This document shows, one piece after another, positions 16,699 to 25,120 of a DNA stretch of 42,795 nt. This DNA is from Bacteroidota bacterium. Its GTDB lineage: Bacteria; Bacteroidota; Bacteroidia; Cytophagales; Cyclobacteriaceae. The stretch's first letter is position 1. The number at the start of each line of letters is the position of its first letter. The notes under the pieces were generated by a model. It was not told where the DNA came from, ran no database searches, and saw nothing but the letters and a program-made list of their open reading frames with translations. A program made the position numbers and the translations under genes. The DNA lies in NCBI GenBank assembly GCA_947470895.1, contig CANIVF010000034.1:1-42795 (forward strand), in the 5' to 3' direction.

Positions 16699-17826
16699 AT
16701 GCTTAACAGACGCACTCTTCGGATCAAAATCATGCAAACTCTTTTTGCCTTTGATCAATGTAAAGAAGCCAACTACACCTTGGCTCACGATTTAATCGAT
16801 GAGCGATTTGCTCCCGACTTAAATTCTATGGAGGTGCAAGATAAAGATCTACTTCGCAAGCAGAAGAAAGCCTCCATTCAATACTTTGATAAACTCTTTA
16901 AAGATCAGGTGACTGCTGCTGATGCCGAAGAAAAGGTAATTATGGTGTCCGAAGACGCGCTGCGCATATACCAGCAACAGGTAAAAAAAGATCAGGACTT
17001 TCTGGGAAAAAACAGTGTGCTCGAAATTGAAAGACTTTCTACGCTTTATCATAGTGTACTCACTCTGATTACGGAATTTGCAGAGCTGGCAGCGGCCGAG
17101 AAGAAGGTAGATCATTCGAGTTTTGTTAATCACCCCTGGGTAACAGCGATATCTAAAAATGAAGAGCTAAAGAAGCAGCTGCTACGATCAGATTCGGGCT
17201 GGCAGAAAAATCGGGATAAGGTAAGAGGCTGGTTTCGGGAAATACTCAAAGACGATGAAACTTATTTGAAGTTTATATCCGACAAAAGGACAGATGAAGA
17301 AAGCCAGAGGGAATTGATACGGCACCTGGTGCGTAAATTAATTTTGGGCGCTGGCCCGATTAATGATTTTTTCGAAGAGCAGGACATTCGTTGGGCCGAG
17401 GATAAAGTTATTATTCGAAGCCTCGTGGATAAAACCGTTAAATCCTTTGCCGATGGGCAAATAGAAATTCAAAAACTTTCGCTGGATTGGGAAGATGACA
17501 AAAACTTTATTGAAAAACTGTTTAAGAGCACCATCGATCTGGATGAAAAGTACAAACAGCTAATCGCTAAAAATACCAAAAACTGGGAGGTAGATCGTCT
17601 TCCGCTTACCGATCGTATAATCATCGAAATGGCCATTGCCGAAATGATTCATTTTCCGAACATTCCGGTGAAAGTTACCATCAATGAATACATCGAGCTT
17701 ACCAAAGAATACAGTACGCCAAAAAGTAAACAGTTTATCAACGGAATACTGGACGTGATTTCCAAATCCATGATGGAATCGGGGGACATTAAGAAAAGTG
17801 GGCGAGGGCTTATCGATAATAAATAA
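16699..17826 (+). CDS. nusB: Transcription antitermination factor NusB with N-terminal extension
   Basis: NusB binds boxA RNA with NusE (S10) to stabilise antitermination, mainly on rRNA operons. At 375 residues it is far longer than the ~140-residue E. coli protein. The C-terminal part contains the NusB core (NWEVDRLPLTDRIIIEMAIAEM, then PVKVTINEYIELTKEYSTPKS and QFINGILDVISK). The N-terminal MLNRRTLRIKIMQTLFAF matches the true NusB N-terminus, so about 200 charged helical residues sit between the first helix and the rest. Long NusB forms are usual in Bacteroidota. Downstream come ytxH-like, DUF1573, yajC, ybbR-like and coaE genes in the order common to the phylum. Confidence 0.93.
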   Translation: MLNRRTLRIKIMQTLFAFDQCKEANYTLAHDLIDERFAPDLNSMEVQDKDLLRKQKKASIQYFDKLFKDQVTAADAEEKVIMVSEDALRIYQQQVKKDQDFLGKNSVLEIERLSTLYHSVLTLITEFAELAAAEKKVDHSSFVNHPWVTAISKNEELKKQLLRSDSGWQKNRDKVRGWFREILKDDETYLKFISDKRTDEESQRELIRHLVRKLILGAGPINDFFEEQDIRWAEDKVIIRSLVDKTVKSFADGQIEIQKLSLDWEDDKNFIEKLFKSTIDLDEKYKQLIAKNTKNWEVDRLPLTDRIIIEMAIAEMIHFPNIPVKVTINEYIELTKEYSTPKSKQFINGILDVISKSMMESGDIKKSGRGLIDNK

Positions 17827-17884
17827 GAGTATTAAACTTAAAGTTTGGTCATGCCTGACTCTATTAATTTAGAGTCGGAAATCG

Positions 17885-17892
17885 TATCTTTG
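17885..17892 (+). promoter_or_regulatory. -7 promoter box that fixes the start of the YtxH-like gene
   Basis: TATCTTTG matches TAnnTTTG exactly. Transcription would start near 17899, which excludes upstream in-frame starts and leaves a short leader before the ATG at 17914. Confidence 0.55.
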
Positions 17893-17913
17893 ATGCCAGT
17901 AAATTTTACAGCG

Positions 17914-18225
17914 ATGAGCAAAAAAGGAAGTAATGCATTGTTGGTTTTCCTTGCGGGAGCAGCAACAGGAGCTATTTTAGGAATATTGTATGCTCCGGAC
18001 AAAGGCACCAATACAAGAGAGAAACTTTCCTTTCAATTGGATAAGTATAAGAAGATTCTGGAAGAATTCTTAGCCGATGTGGTTTCAGGAAAGGAAACAC
18101 CGCTCACTACGGAGGCCAAATCACAAGGTCAAAAAGTAGTATCTGAAGCCAAAGATAAAGCTCAGCGCCTGCTGGATGATGTCGATGAACTTCTGGAGCA
18201 AATACGCGGAACAAAGAACAGTTAA
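17914..18225 (+). CDS. YtxH domain-containing small membrane-anchored protein
   Basis: A 103-residue protein with one glycine-rich membrane helix (LLVFLAGAATGAILGILYAP, about 9-28), followed by D-K-G and a charged amphipathic helix, the arrangement of YtxH/gas-vesicle-like stress proteins. The phrase GAILGILYAPDKG is the family hallmark. The frame is open from 17845, but the promoter box at 17885 and the lack of homologous sequence upstream support the ATG at 17914. Function is unknown; family members in Firmicutes are general stress proteins. It lies between nusB and the DUF1573 gene with its own predicted promoter. Confidence 0.82.
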   Translation: MSKKGSNALLVFLAGAATGAILGILYAPDKGTNTREKLSFQLDKYKKILEEFLADVVSGKETPLTTEAKSQGQKVVSEAKDKAQRLLDDVDELLEQIRGTKNS

Positions 18226-18273
18226 CAAATTGTTAATCATCGCAGGAAAATAGAAAAACACCTGCGTTACCTA

Positions 18274-18281
18274 TAGTTTTG
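18274..18281 (+). promoter_or_regulatory. -7 promoter box of the DUF1573 lipoprotein gene
   Basis: TAGTTTTG matches TAnnTTTG and lies 38 bases before the ATG. Immediately upstream is a perfect CGCAGG/CCTGCG inverted repeat (18241-18266) with a 14-base loop and no T tract, possibly a weak 3' structure of the preceding transcript. Confidence 0.45.
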
Positions 18282-18319
18282 AACCCTTAAGTCAACGAAA
18301 AAATTAAACATCAAAGGAT

Positions 18320-18853
18320 ATGAAAGTTGCAGTCAAATTAATGTCAATGTTAGCTCTGGTTGTTTTGATCATGAGTTGTAAGGACCGTGCGTCAGAAAAA
18401 CGAATAGCCGAATTGGAGAGCCGCCTTGCACAGATTGAAGGTAACAAAAGTGCAGCAGCCCCTACACCAACCGCAATACCAGATGCTGCCCCTGAGCAAA
18501 AGCCAGATGGCCCCTTGCCTGTATTAAATTTTGAAAGAACGGATCATGATTTTGGAACGATTGCAGAAGGTCAGAAAGTGAGCTACACCTATAAAGTTAC
18601 CAACACGGGTGAGGCTCCCTTAATTATCCAGAACGCACAGCCATCATGTGGATGTACTGTACCAACCTGGTCCAAAGATCCTATTCCTGCGGGAGGAACT
18701 GGCTTTGTTACCGCAGAGTTTGATAGTAACGGAAAGCCCGGCATAGCTAATAAAACGATCACCGTTACGGCAAATACATGGCCTAAAGTAACCACACTTC
18801 GCTTTAAGGCGATGGTAACACCAACGGCACAATCCGCAGGCCCGGTAAAGTAA
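18320..18853 (+). CDS. DUF1573 domain lipoprotein
   Basis: An envelope lipoprotein of 177 residues. The lipobox VLIMSC places lipidated Cys at residue 20. A short coiled coil (SEKRIAELESRLAQIEG) and a Pro/Ala linker lead to a DUF1573 Ig/ASH-like domain at about 70-170 (FERTDHDFGTIAEGQKVSYTY; IQNAQPSCGCTVPTW; GGTGFVTAEFDSNGKPG). The S-C-G-C-T motif is diagnostic for DUF1573. The family is abundant in Bacteroidota, with no established biochemical role. It is followed by a strong terminator, so yajC is transcribed separately. Confidence 0.9.
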   Translation: MKVAVKLMSMLALVVLIMSCKDRASEKRIAELESRLAQIEGNKSAAAPTPTAIPDAAPEQKPDGPLPVLNFERTDHDFGTIAEGQKVSYTYKVTNTGEAPLIIQNAQPSCGCTVPTWSKDPIPAGGTGFVTAEFDSNGKPGIANKTITVTANTWPKVTTLRFKAMVTPTAQSAGPVK

Positions 18854-18878
18854 TAATAACATCACAGTGAAGTTTGAG

Positions 18879-18918
18879 ATCATCCCAAATCCTTAAATGG
18901 GTTTGGGATGATTGTTTT
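18879..18918 (+). terminator. Intrinsic terminator after the DUF1573 gene
   Basis: An 11-bp perfect stem, ATCATCCCAAA with TTTGGGATGAT, is followed by TGTTTT. The loop is about 12 bases and can pair further through CC/GG. Confidence 0.85.
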
Positions 18919-18952
18919 AATAGAATAACTTACAGCCCCAAATTTTTTAATT

Positions 18953-19267
18953 ATGAATTCAATTTTATTACAAGCACAACCAAATGGAATGACCATGCAG
19001 TTGCTCTTCATGGGCGCTATCATTGCCGTATTTTACTTTTTTATGATTCGCCCGCAACAGAAGAAAGCAAAGGATCAGAAGAAGTTTGTGGAAGAACTTA
19101 AGAAGGGTGATTATGTGGTTACCATTGGCGGCATGCATGGACGCATTGCTGATACTGAAGACGACACATTTATTATCGAAGTGGAGCGTGGAGGAAGAAT
19201 AAAATTCTCTAAATCTTCCATATCAATGGACTCTACAAAAGCAGCTGCAGGAAAGAAACCTGCCTAA
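18953..19267 (+). CDS. yajC: Preprotein translocase subunit YajC
   Basis: A small inner-membrane partner of SecDF in the Sec holotranslocon. It has 104 residues, a single membrane helix at about 15-30 (LLFMGAIIAVFYFFMI), then the invariant RPQQKKAKDQKKFVEELKKGDYVVTIGG and a short SH3-like cytoplasmic domain ending in FSKSSI. These features fit YajC exactly. SecDF is not in the window. The ybbR-like gene follows after 59 bases. Confidence 0.95.
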   Translation: MNSILLQAQPNGMTMQLLFMGAIIAVFYFFMIRPQQKKAKDQKKFVEELKKGDYVVTIGGMHGRIADTEDDTFIIEVERGGRIKFSKSSISMDSTKAAAGKKPA

Positions 19268-19326
19268 GCTTTTTTTTCAATCAACCCCGCAGCGGAAGCG
19301 GGTCATTCTGGCAATCTGGTAAGGGT

Positions 19327-20280
19327 ATGGATTTCGTACGGGTTTTTATGAATCTCTTTCAATTCAACCGGACAAACTGGAAGGCCGTTATCTTGTGTCT
19401 TTTGGCAGCTTCAATTTTTTGGTTGTTCAATGCTTTTAATAAAAGTCATGCATCAACCATTCGTTTTCCCCTTCATTTTGAATATGCCAATCAGCAATTC
19501 GTAGCAGTAACTCCGTTGCCACGATACATTAACATAAATGTGACTGGTAATGGCTGGGATTTGATTCGTAAAACATGGGGAATGAAGGTTCCTGATTTGG
19601 TTATTCCGTTGGAAAGGCCCTTGGATATCAAAAAGATTCCTTCGAGCACATTAACGCCAGTTTTAATTAATCAGTTGAGTGGCCTTCAAATCAACTACAT
19701 AGTCACAGACACGTTACAAATAAATGTTGACGAAAAAACCTCAAAGACGTTTATGCTTTCTGTCGATTTGACTAAGGTAACGTTCCGTGAGGGATTTGGA
19801 CACACAGGTGTAGTGGAATTAACTCCGGATTCTGTAGTGATTGATGGACCTAAAAGTATTATTGCCACACTATCTGACACGATTGTGTTGCCAGTTCAGG
19901 GAAAGCGGATCAGCAAAACATTTCACGATGAACTTGAAGTTCCACTCTTTAACAGCGAATCGATTAACCGTAATCCACCGGTGATATCAGTAAACGTATT
20001 AGTTGGCGCTGTTGAAATTATAGAGGTCATGATCAAAGTAAAAGCTATTAATCGGTCTGGAGCACGTAAGCCATACTTTACCGACAGTGTAAAAGTATCT
20101 TTACAGGTTCCGGTTAATCAAAAAGCAGATTTAATAGAGAAATCATCGCAGTTAAGAGCAATGCTCGATTTAAAGCATGTTGAAGTAAAAGGATCTTATC
20201 AGGCGTATCCGAAGATAATTGGGCTACCCATCTATGCACAGGTAGTTTCTATCGACTCAGTCAGTTTTAAGATCGACTAA
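19327..20280 (+). CDS. YbbR-like domain protein
   Basis: A membrane-anchored extracytoplasmic protein of 317 residues with one N-terminal helix (AVILCLLAASIFWLFNAF, about 19-36) and repeated YbbR-like beta domains (about 40-315), visible as VTFREGFGHTGVVELTPDSVVIDGPKS-type segments. In Firmicutes the relative CdaR regulates the diadenylate cyclase CdaA. No cyclase gene is present here, so that role is not implied. A second ATG at 19348 is a possible alternative start. The coaE gene begins 16 bases downstream, which indicates an operon, as in many Bacteroidota. Confidence 0.85.
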   Translation: MDFVRVFMNLFQFNRTNWKAVILCLLAASIFWLFNAFNKSHASTIRFPLHFEYANQQFVAVTPLPRYININVTGNGWDLIRKTWGMKVPDLVIPLERPLDIKKIPSSTLTPVLINQLSGLQINYIVTDTLQINVDEKTSKTFMLSVDLTKVTFREGFGHTGVVELTPDSVVIDGPKSIIATLSDTIVLPVQGKRISKTFHDELEVPLFNSESINRNPPVISVNVLVGAVEIIEVMIKVKAINRSGARKPYFTDSVKVSLQVPVNQKADLIEKSSQLRAMLDLKHVEVKGSYQAYPKIIGLPIYAQVVSIDSVSFKID

Positions 20281-20296
20281 TTCTTTTGATTTATAC

Positions 20297-20899
20297 ATGC
20301 ATCAACCCATTCAAATAGGAATTACAGGAGGCATTGGATCAGGCAAGAGTTTGATTTGCCGGATCTTTCATGTATTAGGTGTTCCTGCGTATGATGCCGA
20401 CAGCCAAGCCAAAAAATTAATGACCACTGACGGAATACTGATCGATCAGATCAAAAAAGAATTCGGATCATTGTGCTATGATGAGAGAGGTGTTCTTAAT
20501 CGGGAGTTGCTGAGTAAAACGGTTTTTAATTCACCGGAGAAGTTAACCAAACTGAATTCTTTAGTTCATCCCAGAGTGGCTAAAGACTATAACCAATGGA
20601 TGAACGAACAATTTGGAGCTAAGTATTGTCTGAAAGAGGCAGCTCTTTTATTTGAGGCAGGATCGTATCAAGCGTTAGATAAAATTATTGTGGTCACTGC
20701 TCCTGATGAATTAAGAATAACAAGGGTTTTACAGCGCGATCCACAACGCGATAAAACTGATGTGGAAAAGATCATTAAAAATCAAATGCCACAAGATGAG
20801 AAAATGAAGAAGGCACATTTTATAATTAAAAATGATGAAACTGAATTGGTCGTGCCACAGGTGTTGAAATTACATGAATGGCTCAAGTCAATAAAGTAA
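20297..20899 (+). CDS. coaE: Dephospho-CoA kinase
   Basis: Phosphorylates the 3'-hydroxyl of dephospho-CoA with ATP, the last step of coenzyme A synthesis. It has 200 residues, the usual length. The P-loop is GGIGSGKS (11-18), followed by FHVLGVPAYDADSQAK with the catalytic/acceptor-side Asp pair (D-A-D). The lid segment RVLQRDPQR and the ending NDETELVVPQV are also typical (family motif N-x-G/D-x-x-x). It is the last gene of the yajC - ybbR-like - coaE set. Confidence 0.95.
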   Translation: MHQPIQIGITGGIGSGKSLICRIFHVLGVPAYDADSQAKKLMTTDGILIDQIKKEFGSLCYDERGVLNRELLSKTVFNSPEKLTKLNSLVHPRVAKDYNQWMNEQFGAKYCLKEAALLFEAGSYQALDKIIVVTAPDELRITRVLQRDPQRDKTDVEKIIKNQMPQDEKMKKAHFIIKNDETELVVPQVLKLHEWLKSIK

Positions 20900-20941
20900 G
20901 GAAATGTTTTAGATATCCATTTAAATGCTCTCTAATAATCA

Positions 20942-22015
20942 ATGAAAAAGAAATTTATTACTGCTGCCGTTGTAGCGGTTGTCATACTCCTGCTTGCATT
21001 GCCAAAGGTGAATTGGTTTAAAGGTAACGATGAAGCAGTTGCGCCAGGCCAGCCACAGGGTGGAGGCCGCGGAGGCAAACTCTCGGTTGACGCTATGATC
21101 ATCAAATCTGCTCCATTGGATAATAAGTTGAACGTAACCGGTTCGGTATTACCGAATGAATCTTTGGAACTTAAAAGCGAAGTGTCAGGAAAAATTACGG
21201 CCATTCATTTTAACGAAGGTAAACGGGTAGACAAAGGCCAGTTGCTGATTGAAACCAACGATGATGAGATTGAAGCGCAACTCGAAAAGCAAAAGTATAA
21301 TCGCAAGCTGAATGAAGATAACGAGTTTCGTCAGCGCAAGCTTTTAGAAAAGGACGCCATTAGTCAGGAAGAATATGACAACGCATTGAACCGCTTGAAC
21401 ACAACGGTAGCCGATATTCGCCTGCTCGAAACACAACTTGCCAAAACAAAGATCATGGCTCCTTTTGCCGGAGTGATTGGATTGCGTTTCGTCAGCGAAG
21501 GCGCATACATATCACCAAGCACACCCATTGCCACGCTGTATAATATATCACCAGCCAAAATTGAGTTTGCCATTCCTGGTCGTTACAGCACACAAGTGGC
21601 GCCTGGCAAAAGAATCCGCTTTGCCATTGAAAGCGATTTAAAAGTGTATGAAGGTCAGGTTTATGCTATTGAACCAAGGATTGATCCGGCCACGCGAACA
21701 TTAAAGATCAGAGCAATGGCAGAGAACCGCGGAGGCAGCTTGTTGCCCGGTCAGTTTGTTAAAGTTGAACTTATTTTAGAGTCGATGGCAAATGCAATAC
21801 TGGTTCCTACTGAAGCGGTAATACCAGAGCAGGCCGGTAAAAAAGTCTTTGTTCTGGAGAATGGAAAGGCAAAAGAAGTTTTTATAGAAACCGGTATCCG
21901 CACAGCCAATTCCTTGGAAGTTTTGACCGGACTGAAAGCCAACGACACGCTGCTTACTACGGGCATCTTGCAGTTGCGTCAGGGCATGAACGTTCAAATT
22001 TCGAGAATAGATTGA
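20942..22015 (+). CDS. RND efflux periplasmic adaptor (MexA/AcrA family)
   Basis: A membrane-fusion protein linking the RND pump to the TolC channel. It has 357 residues and an uncleaved N-terminal helix (about 4-21), then a Gly/Gln-rich linker. The lipoyl half-motifs are SGKITAIHFNEGKRVDKGQLLIE and APFAGVIGLRFVSEGAYISP, split by a coiled-coil hairpin (about 107-165). The beta-barrel domain and membrane-proximal domain follow (VPTEAVIPEQAGKKVFVLENGK). It is first in a three-gene operon: pump 30 bases downstream, TolC-type gene after that. No regulator adjoins the operon. The substrate range cannot be inferred. Confidence 0.93.
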   Translation: MKKKFITAAVVAVVILLLALPKVNWFKGNDEAVAPGQPQGGGRGGKLSVDAMIIKSAPLDNKLNVTGSVLPNESLELKSEVSGKITAIHFNEGKRVDKGQLLIETNDDEIEAQLEKQKYNRKLNEDNEFRQRKLLEKDAISQEEYDNALNRLNTTVADIRLLETQLAKTKIMAPFAGVIGLRFVSEGAYISPSTPIATLYNISPAKIEFAIPGRYSTQVAPGKRIRFAIESDLKVYEGQVYAIEPRIDPATRTLKIRAMAENRGGSLLPGQFVKVELILESMANAILVPTEAVIPEQAGKKVFVLENGKAKEVFIETGIRTANSLEVLTGLKANDTLLTTGILQLRQGMNVQISRID

Positions 22016-22045
22016 GTGATTGTTGAGGCCTAAAAAAATATAACC

Positions 22046-25000
22046 ATGGCAAGTTTATCCATAACCAGTATTAACAGACCTGTTCTGGCCATCGTAATGT
22101 CTCTGGTCATTATACTTTTTGGCGTTATTGGTTTTTCGTTTTTAGGTGTCCGCGAATTTCCAAGTGTTGATCCGCCTGTAGTTACTGTGTCAACAACCTA
22201 TGTGGGTGCAAATTCCGATGTGATTGAATCACAAATTACTGAACCACTCGAAGAGGCTGTTAACGGTGTGCCCGGTGTACGCACGATAACTTCAGTGAGC
22301 CGGGAGGGAAGAAGCAACATTACGGTAGAATTTGAATTAGGTGTCGATCTAGAAACCGCTGCTAACGATGTACGTGATAAAGTATCAGGCGCTCTAAACC
22401 GCCTTCCACCCGATGTAGATCCTCCTCGTGTTGAAAAGGCTGATGCAGACTCAAGCCCAATTATTTTCCTAACCATACGAAGTGATAAAAGAGACCTTCT
22501 CGAAATATCGAATATTGCAGAGTTGTACTTTAAAGAACGACTTCAAACTATTCCGGGAGTAAGTTCTGTAAGTATCTGGGGACAACGCAGATATTCCATG
22601 CGCCTTTGGATGGATCCCATCAAGCTAGCGTCTCTTAAATTGGCGCCATCAGATGTTCTTCAGGCCGTTAACCGTGAAAATGTAGAGCTTCCATCAGGCC
22701 GTGTAGAGGGGCAAAATACGGAACTTACTGTGCGCACCATGGGTAGATTAACTACCGAGCAAGATTTCAACAACCTCATTATAAAAGAAGATGGAGATAA
22801 TATTGTTCGTTTCAGCGATGTGGGATATGCGCATTTAGGTGCCGAGAACGACCGTACTATTCTTAGAAGAGACGGTATTCCCGGATGTGCTGTGGCCATC
22901 GTGGCACAACCAGGTGCTAATAATATCGACATTTCAGACCGCCTTAAAGTTAAGCTGGCCCAGATTCAACGTGATCTTCCTCCGGATGTAAGTTATCAGA
23001 TGAGTTTTGATTCTACTGATTACATCAGGGCATCGATTTCAGAAGTAGAGGAAACCATTATCATCGCTTTCTGCCTGGTATTGGCTATCATCTTTTTGTT
23101 CTTGCGCGATTGGCGCACAACAGTCATTCCAATTGTTACTATTCCTATCTCTTTAATCGGAGCGTTCTTTGTCATGTACCTGCTTGGCTTCACGATCAAT
23201 GTTCTTACGCTATTGGGTATCGTGCTCGCCATTGGTCTTGTTGTTGATGATGCCATTGTGGTGTTGGAAAATATCTATGTAAAAATTGAAGAAGGAGAAG
23301 ATCCTGAAGAGGCCGCTAAAAAAGGATCAACAGAAATTTATTTTGCGGTTATCTCGACAACTGTTTCTGTAGTTGCCGTGTTTTTACCTGTGATTTTCTT
23401 ACAAGGTTTGACAGGTAGATTATTTCGGGAATTTGGGTTAGTGGTTTCCAGCTCGGTTGCTATCTCAGCATTTGTATCATTGACTCTTACTCCAATGATG
23501 AGCGCAAAAATCCTGAAGCGCAGAGCTTCCCAGCCGTGGCTTTATCGTGTAACAGAACCTTTCTTCGCGGGATTAACAAATGCATACAGCTCATCATTGC
23601 ATGGTTTTATGCGCCACAGGTGGTTAGCGTTTGTTGTTATTGGTCTTTCGGTAGTATTAATATTCTTTTTAGGTAAGAATGTGCCTTCAGAACTCGCACC
23701 TATGGAAGACCGAAGCGAGTTCCGTCTTCAGGCTCAGGCACAAGAAGGAGCTACTTATGAGTACATGGATAAATATGTACAGGAATTGACTGATTTTGTT
23801 AGCAATGAAGTTCCTGAACGCTCTGGAATGGTGAGTGTAACAGCTCCGGGCTTTGGGGGCTCAGGCGTTAACTCAGGTTTTGTCAGAGTGATTCTTAAGG
23901 ATCCCCGGGATCGCGATCGTACACAGCAACAAATTGTAGATGATGTAACTGACAAAGCTCGGAAGTATACCGGTGTAAGAACCTTTGTCACTCAGGCACA
24001 GACAATCGGAGATCGAAGAGGAGGATTCCCATTGCAGTTTGTAATTCAGGCTGGTGAGATTGAAAAGTTAAAAAAGGTATTGCCCGACTTTATGGCCAAG
24101 GCTGCGGCAAGCCCTAAGTTCGCTTTCGTTGATCTTGATTTGAAATTCAATAAACCAGAAATCAATATTACTATTGATCGCGATAAGGCACGAAATCTGG
24201 GCGTAAACGTAATGGACATTGCTCAAACTTTACAACTTGGTCTTAGTGGTTCTCGCTTTGGTAATTTCATCATGGACGGTAAACAATATCAAATTATCGG
24301 ACAGGTAGAAAGATCCGATCGCAATGAGCCTCTGGATTTGAAGACACTCTATGTGAAAAACAAAAGAGGTGAATTAATTCAGATGGATAATCTGGTTACG
24401 TTTGAAGAACTTAGTAGTCCACCTCAGTTGTTCCGCTTCAATCGCTATTCTTCAGCTAAAGTAAGTGCACAACTTGCCAACGGTGTTGCTTTAGGTGAGG
24501 GCATCCAAGAAATGGAACGGATTGCCGATGAAGTATTAGATGAAACGTACACCACCAGCTTGGACGGAGCTTCACGTGAGTTTGCAGAAAGTTCTAGTAG
24601 TATCTATGTTGCTTTCTTAATTGCATTGGCAATCATCTATTTGATTCTGGCTGGTCAGTTTGAAAGTTTCAAAGATCCACTCATCATTATGTTTACCGTG
24701 CCATTGGCTTTGGCTGGTGCGTTAATCTCTTTGTGGTACTTCAATCAAACATTAAATATTTTCAGTCAGATCGGTATCATCATGCTAATAGGATTGGTAA
24801 CAAAAAACGGAATTCTGATTGTGGAATTTGCAAACCAACGAAAAGAACAGGGCAAGAAATTAATGGATGCCGTTACTGAAGCTGCTGAGTCACGCTTCCG
24901 CCCGATTCTCATGACGAGTCTTTCTACTATTCTTGGAATTCTACCTATTGCATTGGCATTGGGTGCGGGTTCTGAAAGCCGAGTATCAATGGGTATTGCG

Positions 25001-25102
25001 GTAATTGGAGGAATGGCATTTGCCACCGTGCTTACACTGTATGTAATTCCTGCCATTTATTCTTATGTCAGCAGCAAAGAATCCAACATAAAAACTCATT
25101 AA
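22046..25102 (+). CDS. RND multidrug efflux pump (AcrB/MexB, HAE-1 type)
   Basis: An inner-membrane proton-driven pump of 1018 residues with twelve predicted transmembrane helices and two large periplasmic loops, the typical HAE size. It starts with the family-standard SITSINRPVLAIVMSLVI, and the loop FPSVDPPVVTVSTTY follows. The proton-relay residues are present: the Asp-Asp pair in GLVVDDAIVVLENIY (TM4) and the Lys in GLVTKNGILIVEFANQ (TM10). It belongs to the single-chain homotrimeric type, with both halves in one gene. The substrates may be drugs, bile-type detergents or endogenous lipids. Confidence 0.95.
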   Translation: MASLSITSINRPVLAIVMSLVIILFGVIGFSFLGVREFPSVDPPVVTVSTTYVGANSDVIESQITEPLEEAVNGVPGVRTITSVSREGRSNITVEFELGVDLETAANDVRDKVSGALNRLPPDVDPPRVEKADADSSPIIFLTIRSDKRDLLEISNIAELYFKERLQTIPGVSSVSIWGQRRYSMRLWMDPIKLASLKLAPSDVLQAVNRENVELPSGRVEGQNTELTVRTMGRLTTEQDFNNLIIKEDGDNIVRFSDVGYAHLGAENDRTILRRDGIPGCAVAIVAQPGANNIDISDRLKVKLAQIQRDLPPDVSYQMSFDSTDYIRASISEVEETIIIAFCLVLAIIFLFLRDWRTTVIPIVTIPISLIGAFFVMYLLGFTINVLTLLGIVLAIGLVVDDAIVVLENIYVKIEEGEDPEEAAKKGSTEIYFAVISTTVSVVAVFLPVIFLQGLTGRLFREFGLVVSSSVAISAFVSLTLTPMMSAKILKRRASQPWLYRVTEPFFAGLTNAYSSSLHGFMRHRWLAFVVIGLSVVLIFFLGKNVPSELAPMEDRSEFRLQAQAQEGATYEYMDKYVQELTDFVSNEVPERSGMVSVTAPGFGGSGVNSGFVRVILKDPRDRDRTQQQIVDDVTDKARKYTGVRTFVTQAQTIGDRRGGFPLQFVIQAGEIEKLKKVLPDFMAKAAASPKFAFVDLDLKFNKPEINITIDRDKARNLGVNVMDIAQTLQLGLSGSRFGNFIMDGKQYQIIGQVERSDRNEPLDLKTLYVKNKRGELIQMDNLVTFEELSSPPQLFRFNRYSSAKVSAQLANGVALGEGIQEMERIADEVLDETYTTSLDGASREFAESSSSIYVAFLIALAIIYLILAGQFESFKDPLIIMFTVPLALAGALISLWYFNQTLNIFSQIGIIMLIGLVTKNGILIVEFANQRKEQGKKLMDAVTEAAESRFRPILMTSLSTILGILPIALALGAGSESRVSMGIAVIGGMAFATVLTLYVIPAIYSYVSSKESNIKTH

Positions 25103-25120
25103 GTCAATCTCATTTTAACT

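Noticed and set aside
17845-17913. Upstream extension of the YtxH-like protein
   Set aside because: A promoter box lies inside it, and the family starts at the glycine-rich membrane segment that follows.
19285-19302. CCCGC/GCGGG hairpin between yajC and the ybbR-like gene
   Set aside because: The T run lies before rather than after the stem, so it is not an intrinsic terminator.
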